Part shown: positions 34,827 through 44,202 of the stretch, piece after piece
Numbering within the stretch: position 1 is the stretch's first letter
Layout: each line of letters opens with the position of its first letter
NCBI GenBank assembly: GCA_036677445.1
Contig: JAVBWI010000006.1
Span: forward strand, 310,001-374,000
Reading direction: 5' to 3'
Source of the DNA: JAVBWI01 sp036677445
Lineage (GTDB): Bacteria > Bacillota > Clostridia > Christensenellales > CAG-138
DNA: 64,000 nucleotides
The notes under the pieces: generated by a model
What the model was told of the DNA's origin: nothing
Databases searched by the model: none
What the model saw: the letters and a program-made list of their open reading frames with translations, nothing else
Position numbers and translations under genes: made by a program

Positions 34827-35717
34827 ATGAAGGAATGCCTTTGCTGCCCGCGGCGCTGCCGGGTGGACCGCATGAAGCAAACCGGGTTTTGCGGCGCCGG
34901 CGCGTTGCCGCGCGTAGCCCGTTGTGCGCTGCATTTCTGGGAAGAGCCCATGTTCAGCGGTTCCCGCGGCTCGGGCGCCGTATTTTTTTCCGGCTGCAGC
35001 CTGCGCTGCGTGTTTTGTCAGAACGCGGACATCAGTGCGCGCCAAAAGGGTGAGCTTTGCGACAAAATACGGCTCTCAGAGCTGTTTCTGACGCTGCAGC
35101 AGGAGGGCGCGCACAATATCAATTTGGTCACGCCGACGCCGCACCTTGAAACCATACGCCCGGCGCTGATAGAAGCCAAAGCGCGCGGCCTGCATATACC
35201 CATTTTATACAATACGGGCGGGTATGAAACCGTGGAAACGCTGCGCACGATGGACGGCCTGATCGACATCTATCTGCCGGATCTGAAATACGTAACGCCC
35301 GCATTGAGCGGCCGCTTTTCCGGCGCTGCGGACTATTTCGAGTATGCCGCGCCCGCCATACTGGAAATGCAGCAACAAGTGGGTACGCTCCGCATAAACG
35401 GGGACGGGATAGCGACGGGCGGGCTGCTCGTCCGGCACCTTGTGCTGCCCGGCTGTGTGGACGAGACGCGGCGCGTGCTGGACTTTATCAAAGATATGCT
35501 GCCCACTGAAACATGGATCTCTTTGATGCGCCAATATACGCCCGCCTCCCCCGGCCTTACGCCGCCGCTTGACCGCAGGCTTACTTCGCGCGAGTATACG
35601 CGCGCCGCCGAATACTGCATGCAGCTTGGGCTGACAAACGTTCTGCTGCAGGAAGCCGACGCCGCGGATTCCTCTTTCACACCGTCGTTTTATGAGAGTC
35701 TGCAGCCGCGTTCATAA
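34827..35717 (+). CDS. PflX-like radical SAM protein
   Basis: 296 residues. A cysteine-rich N terminus (CLCCPRRCRVDR, then GFCGAG) is followed by the radical SAM cluster motif SGCSLRCVFCQN near residue 64, then TPTPHLETIRPAL and YNTGGYETVETL. This matches COG1313 (PflX-like), related to pyruvate formate-lyase activases but of unproven target. No glycyl-radical partner is next to it. ATG at 34827 follows AAGGAGG with an 11-base spacing. Confidence 0.88.
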   Translation: MKECLCCPRRCRVDRMKQTGFCGAGALPRVARCALHFWEEPMFSGSRGSGAVFFSGCSLRCVFCQNADISARQKGELCDKIRLSELFLTLQQEGAHNINLVTPTPHLETIRPALIEAKARGLHIPILYNTGGYETVETLRTMDGLIDIYLPDLKYVTPALSGRFSGAADYFEYAAPAILEMQQQVGTLRINGDGIATGGLLVRHLVLPGCVDETRRVLDFIKDMLPTETWISLMRQYTPASPGLTPPLDRRLTSREYTRAAEYCMQLGLTNVLLQEADAADSSFTPSFYESLQPRS

Positions 35718-35778
35718 TTTGTTTTCAATTTTTGAGCCCAAAAACACAAAATATGCTGAAAAAAAAACGATTTAAGGG

Positions 35779-35807
35779 TTGTAAGATACCAGATATGGTG
35801 TTACAAT
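35779..35807 (+). promoter_or_regulatory. Promoter of the candidate ncRNA
   Basis: TTGTAA (35779-35784), exactly 17 bases, TACAAT (35802-35807). No coding frame follows before the terminator at 35983-36011. Confidence 0.7.
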
Positions 35808-35813
35808 AATATT

Positions 35814-36011
35814 ACGAAGAGCATTAAAGGATATTTCCTTTCCGTCCGGAAACAACAGTATTCTTCATTGACTGTTCTTCCTCCTTAATAAGACGCAAAC
35901 GAACTACTTTGTACTTCATAACCGCACCCGCGCGGGTAGGGCAACCGAACGGGATGCGGCGACCGGACGGAAATCATCGTAACAGGGACTGCATAGCAGT
36001 CCCTGTTTTTT
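35814..36011 (+). ncRNA. Candidate structured small RNA (about 200 nt), unidentified
   Basis: A complete transcription unit without an open frame. A promoter is at 35779-35807 and a strong terminator at the end (ACAGGGACTGC, ATA, GCAGTCCCTGT, then TTTTTT to 36011). Between them, TTTCCGTCCGG (35839-35849) and CCGGACGGAAA (35963-35973) form a perfect 11-base-pair long-range stem. It encloses hairpin AACAGT/ACTGTT (35854-35876) and a GC-rich arm closed by CCGCA/TGCGG (35922-35959). A competing hairpin AAAGGA/TCCTTT (35826-35841) shares bases with the long stem. The unpaired middle contains CTTCCTCCTT (35877-35886), complementary to a Shine-Dalgarno sequence. I could not match it to 6S, SRP, tmRNA or a known riboswitch. 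Confidence 0.7.
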
Positions 36012-36033
36012 GCGTCTTCTGCCGCCTGCTTCC

Positions 36034-36984
36034 TCAGCTTGCGTTTCGCGCAAGCATGGCCGCGCCGATGATACCGGCGTCATTGCCCAGCTGCGCGGGC
36101 ACGATTTTTCCGAACTCCTCAAAAAAGCATTTTTTGCGTACATTTTCACGCAGCGGCGCAAACAGGAATTCGCCCGCATGGCTCACGCCGCCGCCTATGG
36201 CGATGACCTCCGGGTCCAAAAGATTGATACAGGAAACCAGCGCCGAACCCAGCTGATCCACATAGCGTTCAAATATATCCGCCGCGATGGCGTCGCCCGC
36301 CTTGGCGCTGTCTATCACCATCTTGGCATCCACGCGCGACATATCGCCGTCAGCCTCTGTGTATATCAGCGCATTGGGATAATCCACGATGCTGCGGCGC
36401 CCCTGCTGCACCAGCCAGGTGGCCGTGCACAGCGCCTCAATACAGCCGCGCGTACCGCAGGTACACAGCGCGCCGCCGTGCGCAAGCACCATATGCCCCA
36501 GTTCCACGCCATGCCCCAGGCCGCCGTTGAACATTTTGCCGCCCAATATCAGTCCGCCGCCAATGCCCGTGCCCAATGTCAGCAGCACGGCCGTACTGCA
36601 ACCCACGAACGCGCCCGCATGCAGCTCCGCAAGCGCCGCGGCGTTGGCGTCGTTCGCAAGGTATACCGGTATACCCGGAAAGTACTTCTGCAGGCTTTCG
36701 CGCAGCGGAACATCGTGGAATTGCAGGTTATATGCGTGGAGCACGCGTTCGCAGGCGGTATCGATGCTGCCGGGCACCGCTATGCCTATGGAGCGCAGCT
36801 GCTCTACAGGTACTTTAAGTTCCTGCGCCATATCTTCCACGAGCGCGGCCATCAGCGCGACGGTATGAAGGTATGGCTCCCCCGTAGGGAACGGGACGCT
36901 GCGCCGCGAGGCGATATGCATATCGTCATCCACAATGCCTACAGCGATTTTGGTACCGCCTACATCGAATCCTACCTGCAGCAT
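36034..36984 (-). CDS. ROK-family sugar kinase (glucokinase-like)
   Basis: 316 residues. The ATP-binding motif is VGFDVGGTKIAVGIVDDD at the N terminus, the sugar-binding motif NDANAAALAELHAGA near 113, LGTGIGGGLI near 135, and the ROK zinc site CTCGTRGCIEAL near 172. Glucokinase is most likely, but other ROK hexose kinases cannot be excluded. Last gene of the HAD - hprK - kinase run, 9 bases after hprK. Confidence 0.92.
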   Translation of the reverse strand: MLQVGFDVGGTKIAVGIVDDDMHIASRRSVPFPTGEPYLHTVALMAALVEDMAQELKVPVEQLRSIGIAVPGSIDTACERVLHAYNLQFHDVPLRESLQKYFPGIPVYLANDANAAALAELHAGAFVGCSTAVLLTLGTGIGGGLILGGKMFNGGLGHGVELGHMVLAHGGALCTCGTRGCIEALCTATWLVQQGRRSIVDYPNALIYTEADGDMSRVDAKMVIDSAKAGDAIAADIFERYVDQLGSALVSCINLLDPEVIAIGGGVSHAGEFLFAPLRENVRKKCFFEEFGKIVPAQLGNDAGIIGAAMLARNAS

Positions 36985-36993
36985 AAATTCCCC

Positions 36994-37917
36994 CTACAAA
37001 TTTTCCAGTTCTTCCATCCAGCGGCGGTCAAATTCCTTGGCCGCGTCATACCCCAGCTTCTTTAAACGGTAATTACGCGCGGCGACCTCGACGATAATGG
37101 CAAGGTTACGGCCCGGCCTTACCGGCATGAGAATATGCGGCAATTTTACATCGAGTATGGAAATGGTCTGTTCGTCAATCCCCAGCCGGTCATAGCATTT
37201 GCCGTCCTCCCACATTTCCATTTCCATAACCATGTCGATGGACTTTTCCTGAATGACCGCGCCCACGCCGTACATGTGCCGCACGTCGATGATGCCTATG
37301 CCCCGTATCTCCAGCAGATACCGCGTCAGCGTGGGTGCCGTGCCGGAAAGCCTGTTCTCGGCCACACGACGGATTTCGAGCACATCGTCGGCCACCAGCC
37401 TATGGCCGCGTTTGACCATCTCCAGCGCCGTCTCGCTCTTGCCCATGCCGCTTTCGCCCATCAGCATAACGCCAACACCGTAAACATCCAGCAAAACGCC
37501 GTGGCGCGTGATGGTGGGCGCAAGTATGCGATCCAGATAATTCGTGATGGAATGGCTGACCTTTGTCGTCGGCCTGGGGTTGCAGAACACAGGGATTTTC
37601 CTTGCGCGGGCTTCTTCCATAAATATCGCCGGCGGCTCGTGCGAACGTGAAAACACAATGCACGGCACGTCGTATTGCAAGAACTTGCGGATGCTGCCGC
37701 GCAGTGCATCCTCGCTCAATTGCATCATGTAGTGCATTTCCGCATTGCCGATCAACTGCACGCGTTCAAAGGCGAAATGCTCGAAAAAACCGGTCAGCTG
37801 TAAGCCCGGGCGGTTGATCTCGCTCTCGTTGATATTAAAATCCCCCCGGCCTTCATAAGCCACGCAAAGATCCAGCGCTTTACTGAAGTCTTCCACGGAA
37901 ATCGTAAAATTTTCCAA
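36994..37917 (-). CDS. hprK: HPr kinase/phosphorylase
   Basis: 307 residues. The N-terminal domain (about 1-130) precedes the catalytic core with the P-loop GESGMGKSETALEMV near 153, LVADDVLEI and the signature MEMWEDG near 224. It phosphorylates HPr on a serine in response to ATP and sugar phosphates and reverses it with phosphate, controlling carbon catabolite repression through CcpA. Its neighbours, a HAD phosphatase and a ROK kinase, fit a sugar-control operon. Confidence 0.97.
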   Translation of the reverse strand: MENFTISVEDFSKALDLCVAYEGRGDFNINESEINRPGLQLTGFFEHFAFERVQLIGNAEMHYMMQLSEDALRGSIRKFLQYDVPCIVFSRSHEPPAIFMEEARARKIPVFCNPRPTTKVSHSITNYLDRILAPTITRHGVLLDVYGVGVMLMGESGMGKSETALEMVKRGHRLVADDVLEIRRVAENRLSGTAPTLTRYLLEIRGIGIIDVRHMYGVGAVIQEKSIDMVMEMEMWEDGKCYDRLGIDEQTISILDVKLPHILMPVRPGRNLAIIVEVAARNYRLKKLGYDAAKEFDRRWMEELENL

Positions 37918-37922
37918 GGATG

Positions 37923-38732
37923 TTATCCCCTTTCCTCAAGCATGATATGATCGATCACCCATGCCACGCCATCCTGCTCGCAGGCGGGCGCGATCACGTC
38001 CGCAATATCCTTGACGACCTGCTGGCCGTTTTCCACACACACGCCCAAACCCGCCATCTGTACCATTTGCAGATCCAGCGTGTTATCCCCCACCGCGACG
38101 GTTTCTTCCCGGTCAATGCATAGTAGCTCGGCAGTATGCAGCAACGCCGTGCCCTTGTTGGAGCCGAAACGGTTTAATTCGATAAAGCCCGGCTTGGAGG
38201 ATGCTACCTCCAGCCTGCCCGCAAACCGTTCGGAAAAACGCGTGACCATTTCCGCTTCTTCTTCGCCCGGTTTCGCATAAACCAGTACCTTGGGCACGTT
38301 ATGCCATTCTTTCTCATGTACTGCGGGGTCCACTATAAACGGCAGGTTCAATACTGCAGTATAGTGCTTCGTAAACGCGTTTTCCTGCGCAAATATAACC
38401 GTATCCCCCTGATACACCTGCGCATGCAGCCCCCACTCGACCGCGGAGGCAAGCGCCTCCCGGATAAGCGCGGGATCGATATCCGCAGTATACATGGGCG
38501 CATCCGTCAATGTATTCATGATCAGCGCCCCGCCATATACGACGACCGGGCCGCGGATATTCAGCTGCTTCCAAATCTTCGTTGAGCCGAGGTAGCCGCG
38601 CCCGGTCGCTATGGTTACGAATATGCCGTTGGCCTGCGCGCGGCGGATCGCCGCAAGATTGCCGGGGGAAATTGTTCTGTCGTTTCCTATGAGTGTGTCG
38701 TCGATATCCAGAAACAGGGCTTTGTACTTCAT
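37923..38732 (-). CDS. HAD-superfamily Cof-type phosphatase
   Basis: 269 residues. Motif I is LFLDIDDTLIGND, the Cof cap domain lies at about 85-190, FGSNKGTALLHTAEL contains the motif III lysine, and VAVGDNTLDLQMVQMAGLGV is motif IV. Cof-type enzymes hydrolyse sugar phosphates or flavin/pyridoxal phosphates. ATG at 38732 follows AGAGG by 9 bases; the upstream ATG at 38741 directly abuts it. First gene of the run with hprK and the ROK kinase. Confidence 0.92.
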   Translation of the reverse strand: MKYKALFLDIDDTLIGNDRTISPGNLAAIRRAQANGIFVTIATGRGYLGSTKIWKQLNIRGPVVVYGGALIMNTLTDAPMYTADIDPALIREALASAVEWGLHAQVYQGDTVIFAQENAFTKHYTAVLNLPFIVDPAVHEKEWHNVPKVLVYAKPGEEEAEMVTRFSERFAGRLEVASSKPGFIELNRFGSNKGTALLHTAELLCIDREETVAVGDNTLDLQMVQMAGLGVCVENGQQVVKDIADVIAPACEQDGVAWVIDHIMLEERG

Positions 38733-38900
38733 TCGTTCCATCCTCTTTGCGTGTTGCGTAAAGGCGGCGCGCGCAAAATTGCTGAACGCGCCTGTCCTTC
38801 CTGACATACCCGAACAGTATGTGCGGAATATATCATGCTCCAACCATTGTAATGAAATTACACGCAAAAAGAAAGAGTAATTTCTTATAAATATCCTCCT

Positions 38901-40298
38901 TTAGAGAACCCGGGTATCCCCGGCATCCTCCGTATCATCCCATCCATAATAAATATCGGCGGAGACATATACCGTTCCCTTAATGGACCGGTAGGTGTCC
39001 GCATAGGCAAGTATGCGCTCTACAAGGTTGCCCTCTGTGTCGTAATACTCCTTATAGGTTTCTGATTTTTTGCCCCGCCGCGCCTCGCGGTACACGTTGC
39101 GCGTGTTTGCGGGGAGGCTCTCGTCAAGCAGTACTTCCTCGCCGAGGGAGGACAGCGTAGCCGTACGCTTGGATGAAATTTTGACGGTAATGCCGTCTTC
39201 AATCGGCTTGCCATAAATGGATATGGTCAACGTTTTCTTGGAATCCGTCTCCGTAAGTATATACAAATCATATCCTGCGGAATTGACAAAGCGGAAATTG
39301 GGGCCGCCGGTGCTGATTGTCGCGTCCCGCCCGATATCCACATACCCCGAAGGCCAGCTGTGCGGCTGGCGTTCCGTGATTTCAAGATCCGCCATCATCA
39401 CGGCGTTGAACAGCGTAGTGCTCACCTGGCAGACGCCGCCGCCGTACTCCTGTTCATACCGGCCCTCACGTATGCCCGGGGCTGTTTTCCAGCCATTCTC
39501 CGCATTACGCGGCCCGAGTATTTTGTTGGTATTGAACTCTTCACCGGGTGAGAGCACTGTACCGTCTATTATGGAGGCGGCCTTTTTAATATTGAATACG
39601 CGCCCGGAAGCGTTCAACGGGGATTTTGCGTAGGATGTTGAAAACTGTGAAATAAGCTGATGCTCCTCACGCGCCTGTTTTTCGGTATACGCAGGGTCCA
39701 ATACCGTATACGGCAGCGCGATTTCGGCGCTCTCCCCCTTCTCCACCGCTTGCGCAAGCAATGTTATGAGATCGTCCGGCTTCACCTCAAGCCCGGTCCG
39801 GTCGGCGGTATACGCGAAGTTTCCCTCCTGTGACTTGTCCAGCGTGGCGGTCGCATCCACAGGGGCAACATAATACGCAGCGCAAATCTCCGCGGCGCGC
39901 GCACGCGCCGCCTCGGCGTCCAGCTGTAGCGCAACATCCAGCTCCCTTTTTTGCTGGCGCAAGCCGTTGTGCTGCGGAAGATACGCCGCCTCGTGAATGG
40001 CTGTTTCCATATTGGTCAAAATTGGCAGTTCGCTTGCCTGCACGCGTATCGTTTCCGAATCCAAAGCCCCCTCGAGATGAATATCGAACCACATTGACCC
40101 GATTTTTTCATCAAGGTATGCCTGTACGGCAGCGCGTGCATGCTGCACCTGCGTGCGCGAAGCATTTACGCCCTCGATAAAAATATCCTCGCCCAATACA
40201 AACGAATCCGGCGGTTCCGTGCCGCGAGGCACCGCCTTGCAGCCAACTGCAAGCGCGCATAACAGCAGTATTCCAAGAAAAGCGACCCATCGGCGCAA
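38901..40298 (-). CDS. VanW-family lipoprotein
   Basis: 465 residues. The lipoprotein signal ends LLCALAVGC near residue 20. Two peptidoglycan-binding-like repeats follow (about 40-210), then a VanW domain (about 215-345: LSPGEEFNTNKILGPRN, GGGVCQVSTTLFNAVMMADL, QPHSWPSGYV) and a C-terminal G5-like beta domain (about 360-440). Start: GGAG at 40311-40308 lies directly before a GTG at 40307, too close to use. TTG at 40298, eight bases away, is better placed. Probably anchored on the outer membrane face. A second VanW protein is at 8843. Confidence 0.88.
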   Translation of the reverse strand: MRRWVAFLGILLLCALAVGCKAVPRGTEPPDSFVLGEDIFIEGVNASRTQVQHARAAVQAYLDEKIGSMWFDIHLEGALDSETIRVQASELPILTNMETAIHEAAYLPQHNGLRQQKRELDVALQLDAEAARARAAEICAAYYVAPVDATATLDKSQEGNFAYTADRTGLEVKPDDLITLLAQAVEKGESAEIALPYTVLDPAYTEKQAREEHQLISQFSTSYAKSPLNASGRVFNIKKAASIIDGTVLSPGEEFNTNKILGPRNAENGWKTAPGIREGRYEQEYGGGVCQVSTTLFNAVMMADLEITERQPHSWPSGYVDIGRDATISTGGPNFRFVNSAGYDLYILTETDSKKTLTISIYGKPIEDGITVKISSKRTATLSSLGEEVLLDESLPANTRNVYREARRGKKSETYKEYYDTEGNLVERILAYADTYRSIKGTVYVSADIYYGWDDTEDAGDTRVL

Positions 40299-40528
40299 AA
40301 TGTTCACTCCTTTTTTTCCTTAGGATGTACATTTGTACGCATCCTTACGCGCTATTTTAGCCCGACTGCGTACTATGCATGTATGCATCCGGAAAGAAAT
40401 ACAGCGGCAAATATTGCGACTAATACTATGAATGAAAAATATTGTAAGCAAAGCAAATCTTCATATGCAAAAAGAGGCCGCAGCCCCTTTTTGCGAATTT
40501 TATTTATTGCCAATAAGACATTTTTCGG

Positions 40529-41215
40529 TCACCAAACGATATTTGGCTGTGCGGCGATTAGCTGCGGCTTCAGGCGTGTAAGCTCCGAAGCCGTCAGGCA
40601 AGCGCGCCTTAAGAGCAGCGCGTGATGCGGGTGGAATTGTGCGGGCATGCGGAACAGGTTGAGCCGGTAGCGCGGCAGTGCGGGTAAATCGCGCAGCAGA
40701 CTGAGCAGCGCCTCTTCCTGCAGCCCCGGATAAAGCGTCGTACGCGTCTCAAAAGCGGCGCCCGACTCGTATAATTGCAGGATGGTCTGCTTTGCCTTTG
40801 CGAAACCATCCGTACGGCCGCACACCCAACCATACTCGTCACACGGGGCCTTATAGTCCACCGCGACATAGTCCAGCAGCCCGTCCTCCTGCAATTTCCG
40901 TACGGTTTCCGGGCGCTGCCCGTTCGTGTCGAGCTTTGTGCGGTAGCCCAGCTTCTTTAAATCGCAGAGAAAAGCGGGCAGATCCGCTTGCAGTGTGGGT
41001 TCTCCCCCGCTTACCACCACCCCCTCCAAAAGGCCCTGCCGTTTATGTAAAAACGCTTCCACCTCCTGCGCAGAAAGCGCAGGGCCGCCGCTTGTAAGCA
41101 GGGCCCTGTTGTGGCAATAAAAACAATCCATATCGCATCCGCGGGTAAACAGTACGCAGCTCAGGTGACCCGGGAAGTCGATGGTGCTGCATCTTTGCAT
41201 GCCGCCGAAAATCAT
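40529..41215 (-). CDS. nrdG: Anaerobic ribonucleotide reductase-activating protein
   Basis: 228 residues. Radical SAM cluster motif CDMDCFYCHN near residue 29 and a VVSGGEPTLQADLP segment near 72. It cleaves S-adenosylmethionine to generate the glycyl radical on NrdD. It overlaps the nrdD stop (ATGA at 41212-41215). Some relatives of this length are annotated as generic radical SAM activases; the overlap with nrdD makes the NrdG role clear. Confidence 0.94.
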   Translation of the reverse strand: MIFGGMQRCSTIDFPGHLSCVLFTRGCDMDCFYCHNRALLTSGGPALSAQEVEAFLHKRQGLLEGVVVSGGEPTLQADLPAFLCDLKKLGYRTKLDTNGQRPETVRKLQEDGLLDYVAVDYKAPCDEYGWVCGRTDGFAKAKQTILQLYESGAAFETRTTLYPGLQEEALLSLLRDLPALPRYRLNLFRMPAQFHPHHALLLRRACLTASELTRLKPQLIAAQPNIVW

Positions 41216-43311
41216 TTGGCCGATATCTCCTCCGTACGGATCACATACTTTTTGCGCTCCTTATACTCTTCGCGCTTGCCTTTATGGTAATTCTGCACGG
41301 GGCGCAGGTACCCTACCACGCGGCTCCAGACTTCCGTCTGTGCACCGCATTCCGGGCAGGTAAACACTTCGCCGTTGAGATATCCGTGCTCCGGGCAAAC
41401 GGAAAACGTGGGTGTGAGCGAGAGGTACGGTAGCTTATAACGGTGAAAAGCTTTTTGCAGCAGCTGCTTGGCGATCTCGATATCCTTGATCTGCTCGCCC
41501 AGATACAGGTGCAGCACCGTACCGCCCGTGTACCTGCACTGCAGCGCATCCTGCAGATCCAGCGTTTCGAATATATCGTCGGTATAGCCTACCGGCAGCT
41601 GAGAGGAATTCGTATAATAGGGAACGTCCTTGCCCGCGGCGACGATATCCTGATAACGCTCCTTGTCCAGCTTTGCAAGGCGGTAACTGGTACCCTCGGC
41701 AGGGGTCGCCTCCAAGTTGTAAAAATGCCCCGTCTCCTCTTGGATCGTGGTGATGACCTCGCGCATATAATCGAGCACTTCTAAAGCGAACTGCTGCCCT
41801 TCCGGCGTTGTAAGATCCTTGCCGAGGAAGTTCAGGCACGCTTCGTTCATGCCTACCAGCCCGATGGTATTGAAGTGGTTGAACCAGTAGCTCCCGGTTT
41901 TTTCCTTAATGTTTTTCAGGTAGTTGGCGGAATACGGGTACATGCCGTTGGTCGTCTGCTCTTCGATGGTTTTGCGCTTGATTTCCAGGCTGTTTCGCGC
42001 AATGTTCATCATACGCCACAGACGGCTGTTGAACTCGCTTCTGGTTTTGGAAAGATATGCGATACGCGGCAGGTTGATGGTGACCACACCCACCGAACCT
42101 GTCAGGGGGTTCGACCCGAACAGGCCGCCGCCGCGTTTTCTAAGTTCGCTGGTATCCAGCCGCAGGCGGCAGCACATGGAAAGCGCATCCTCCGGCGAGA
42201 GGTCGGAGTTGACGTAATTTGAAAAATACGGGATGCCGTATTTGCAGGTGATCTCCATGAACCTGTTGACCACGGGGCTGTCCCAGGCAAATTCGCGCGT
42301 AACATTGATGGTGGGTATCGGGAAGGTGAATACGCGGCCTTTCTTATCGCCTTCCATCATTACCTCGCAAAACGCGGTGTTGAGCAAATCCATTTCCGGC
42401 TGGAACTCGCCGTATGTTTCAGGCATAGGTTTGCCGCCGATGATAACTGGCGTATCCTTCAAAGTGCGCGGCGGCACGATGTCAAACGTCAGGTTGGAGA
42501 ACGGGCACTGAAAGCCTACGCGCGTAGGCACATTCAGATTGAATATAAATTCCTGCAGCGCCTGCTTGATGGTCTTGAAATCCAGCTGATCGTAACGGAT
42601 AAAGGGCGCGCAGTAGGTATCGAACGAGGACCATGCCTGTGCGCCCGCCGTCTCGCCCTGCGTGGTGAAGGTGGAGTTTACGATCTGCCCCAAAAATGCG
42701 CGCAAATGCTTTGCGGGCCTCGACTCCACCTTGCCCGGCACGCCGCCGAAGCCTTCCGTCAATAGCTGCCTTAGGTCCCACCCCGCGCAGTATGGCCCGA
42801 AAAAGCCCAAATCGTGCATATGGATATCGCCCGACATATGCGCCTGGCGAATTTCTTCAGGATAGACTTCATGCAGCCAATACTGCTTGGTGAATGTCTC
42901 GCGGATATAGTTGTTCATGCCGTTGATGGACTTCTGGGCGTTGGCGTTCTCTTTGATCTTCCAGTCCGCATCCCCAAGATAATTCGAGAACATCTCGATT
43001 GTCGCGCCGATCAGGGCGTTTGATTCCCGCGCGCTGCGGCGTTTTTCACGGTAGAGTATATATGCCTTGGCGGTGCGCGCATGGCCGTTTTCGATGAGCA
43101 CCTTTTCCACGATATCCTGAATATTTTCCACATCCACAATGGTATCGCCGTACTTGAACGTCGCCATGTCCACAACCTGACGGCTGAGTACTTCCGCCCG
43201 CGCCCAGTCGTCGCCGCCAACGGCGTTCGCGGCTTTAAAAATTGCCCATGTGATTTTCTCCGGTGTAAAGGTAACAACAGAGCCGTCGCGCTTGCGAATT
43301 TTTGTCAGCAT
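41212..43311 (-). CDS. nrdD: Anaerobic ribonucleoside-triphosphate reductase
   Basis: 699 residues. An N-terminal ATP-cone (about 1-95, IRKRDGSVVTFTPEKI) controls activity. The large catalytic domain has the conserved cysteines, and the C-terminal zinc site has CPEHGYLNGEVFTCPECG. The radical glycine is in RVVGYLRP near residue 670. It makes deoxyribonucleotides without oxygen. ATG at 43311 follows GGGGGAG. The promoter contains an NrdR-like site. Confidence 0.97.
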   Translation of the reverse strand: MLTKIRKRDGSVVTFTPEKITWAIFKAANAVGGDDWARAEVLSRQVVDMATFKYGDTIVDVENIQDIVEKVLIENGHARTAKAYILYREKRRSARESNALIGATIEMFSNYLGDADWKIKENANAQKSINGMNNYIRETFTKQYWLHEVYPEEIRQAHMSGDIHMHDLGFFGPYCAGWDLRQLLTEGFGGVPGKVESRPAKHLRAFLGQIVNSTFTTQGETAGAQAWSSFDTYCAPFIRYDQLDFKTIKQALQEFIFNLNVPTRVGFQCPFSNLTFDIVPPRTLKDTPVIIGGKPMPETYGEFQPEMDLLNTAFCEVMMEGDKKGRVFTFPIPTINVTREFAWDSPVVNRFMEITCKYGIPYFSNYVNSDLSPEDALSMCCRLRLDTSELRKRGGGLFGSNPLTGSVGVVTINLPRIAYLSKTRSEFNSRLWRMMNIARNSLEIKRKTIEEQTTNGMYPYSANYLKNIKEKTGSYWFNHFNTIGLVGMNEACLNFLGKDLTTPEGQQFALEVLDYMREVITTIQEETGHFYNLEATPAEGTSYRLAKLDKERYQDIVAAGKDVPYYTNSSQLPVGYTDDIFETLDLQDALQCRYTGGTVLHLYLGEQIKDIEIAKQLLQKAFHRYKLPYLSLTPTFSVCPEHGYLNGEVFTCPECGAQTEVWSRVVGYLRPVQNYHKGKREEYKERKKYVIRTEEISAK

Positions 43312-43357
43312 AGTCTCCCCCTGCGTAAAATCAAGATATAGCTCGAAGTGTTTGATT

Positions 43358-43386
43358 ATCATACAACATATTGTGCCTCATGTCAA
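43358..43386 (-). promoter_or_regulatory. nrdDG promoter with NrdR-like box
   Basis: TTGACA (43386-43381), 17 bases, TATGAT (43363-43358) on the minus strand. The spacer contains CACAATATGTTGTAT (about 43374-43360), close to the NrdR box pattern ACAnnATATnnTGT. NrdR would repress nrdDG when dATP is high. Normally two boxes are seen; only one is obvious here. Confidence 0.7.
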
Positions 43387-43454
43387 TCTTTACGCCTGAA
43401 AAAGGAGCAGGACGATGCCCGCTCCGTTGCTATGCCGCGCTTGTACGTTCTTTT

Positions 43455-44201
43455 TCAGGTTGCATTCGGCCGCAGTACCCTGTGCAAGAACTCCCTGGTG
43501 CGCTGCTGATTCGGGTCATTGAATATCACTTCCGGCGTATCGTCCTCGACAATCACGCCTTCGTCCATAAATACCACACGGTGCGCAACATCCTTGGCAA
43601 AAGCCATCTCATGCGTGACCACCAGCATGGTCAGGCCGCTTTTGGCAAGATCCTGCATGACGGCAAGCACATCCCCCACCATTTCAGGGTCCAATGCGGA
43701 GGTCGGCTCGTCAAAAAGCAGTACCTCCGGATCCATGCACAATGCGCGCGCAATGGCAACGCGCTGCTTCTGCCCGCCGGAAAGCTGTTTGGGTTTGGCG
43801 TTGGAATAGGGCAGCATGCCGACCTTATCGAGGTACATCCTGGCCTTGTGTTCGCTTTCCTCCCTGCTTCTTCCCAGCACCTTCATCTGCCCTACCACGC
43901 AGTTGTTCAGCGCCGTCATATTATAAAACAGATTGAACTGCTGGAATACCATGCCAACCCGCGCGCGGTATTGTGCGACCTGAAAGCCGCCGGACTGAAT
44001 ATCCTCCCCGTGGAAGAGTATGCTGCCGCCCGAAGGCCGCTCCAATAAATTGATACAGCGAAGCAGCGTGCTTTTGCCGGAGCCGGAAGCGCCGATAATA
44101 CATACCACATCCCCGGGGGATACGGAAAAATCGATATCCTTGAGCACGGTATGACTGCCAAAATTCTTTCTTAAGTGCCGCACTTCGATATTATAGGCCA
44201 T
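43455..44201 (-). CDS. Polar amino acid ABC transporter ATP-binding protein (probably lysine)
   Basis: 248 residues, GlnQ/ArtP type: Walker A IIGASGSGKSTLLRCINLLE near 34, signature LSGGQKQRVAIARALCMDPE near 138, Walker B VLLFDEPTSALDPEM. It powers import together with the permease and binding protein upstream. One base after the permease stop. Substrate inference comes from the lysine riboswitch at the head of the operon. Confidence 0.95.
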   Translation of the reverse strand: MAYNIEVRHLRKNFGSHTVLKDIDFSVSPGDVVCIIGASGSGKSTLLRCINLLERPSGGSILFHGEDIQSGGFQVAQYRARVGMVFQQFNLFYNMTALNNCVVGQMKVLGRSREESEHKARMYLDKVGMLPYSNAKPKQLSGGQKQRVAIARALCMDPEVLLFDEPTSALDPEMVGDVLAVMQDLAKSGLTMLVVTHEMAFAKDVAHRVVFMDEGVIVEDDTPEVIFNDPNQQRTREFLHRVLRPNAT

Positions 44202-44202
44202 A

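Noticed and set aside
35814..36011. 6S RNA or other known housekeeping RNA
   Set aside because: It lacks the long single rod with central bubble of 6S and the GGAA/GCAGC signatures of SRP RNA; left as unidentified.
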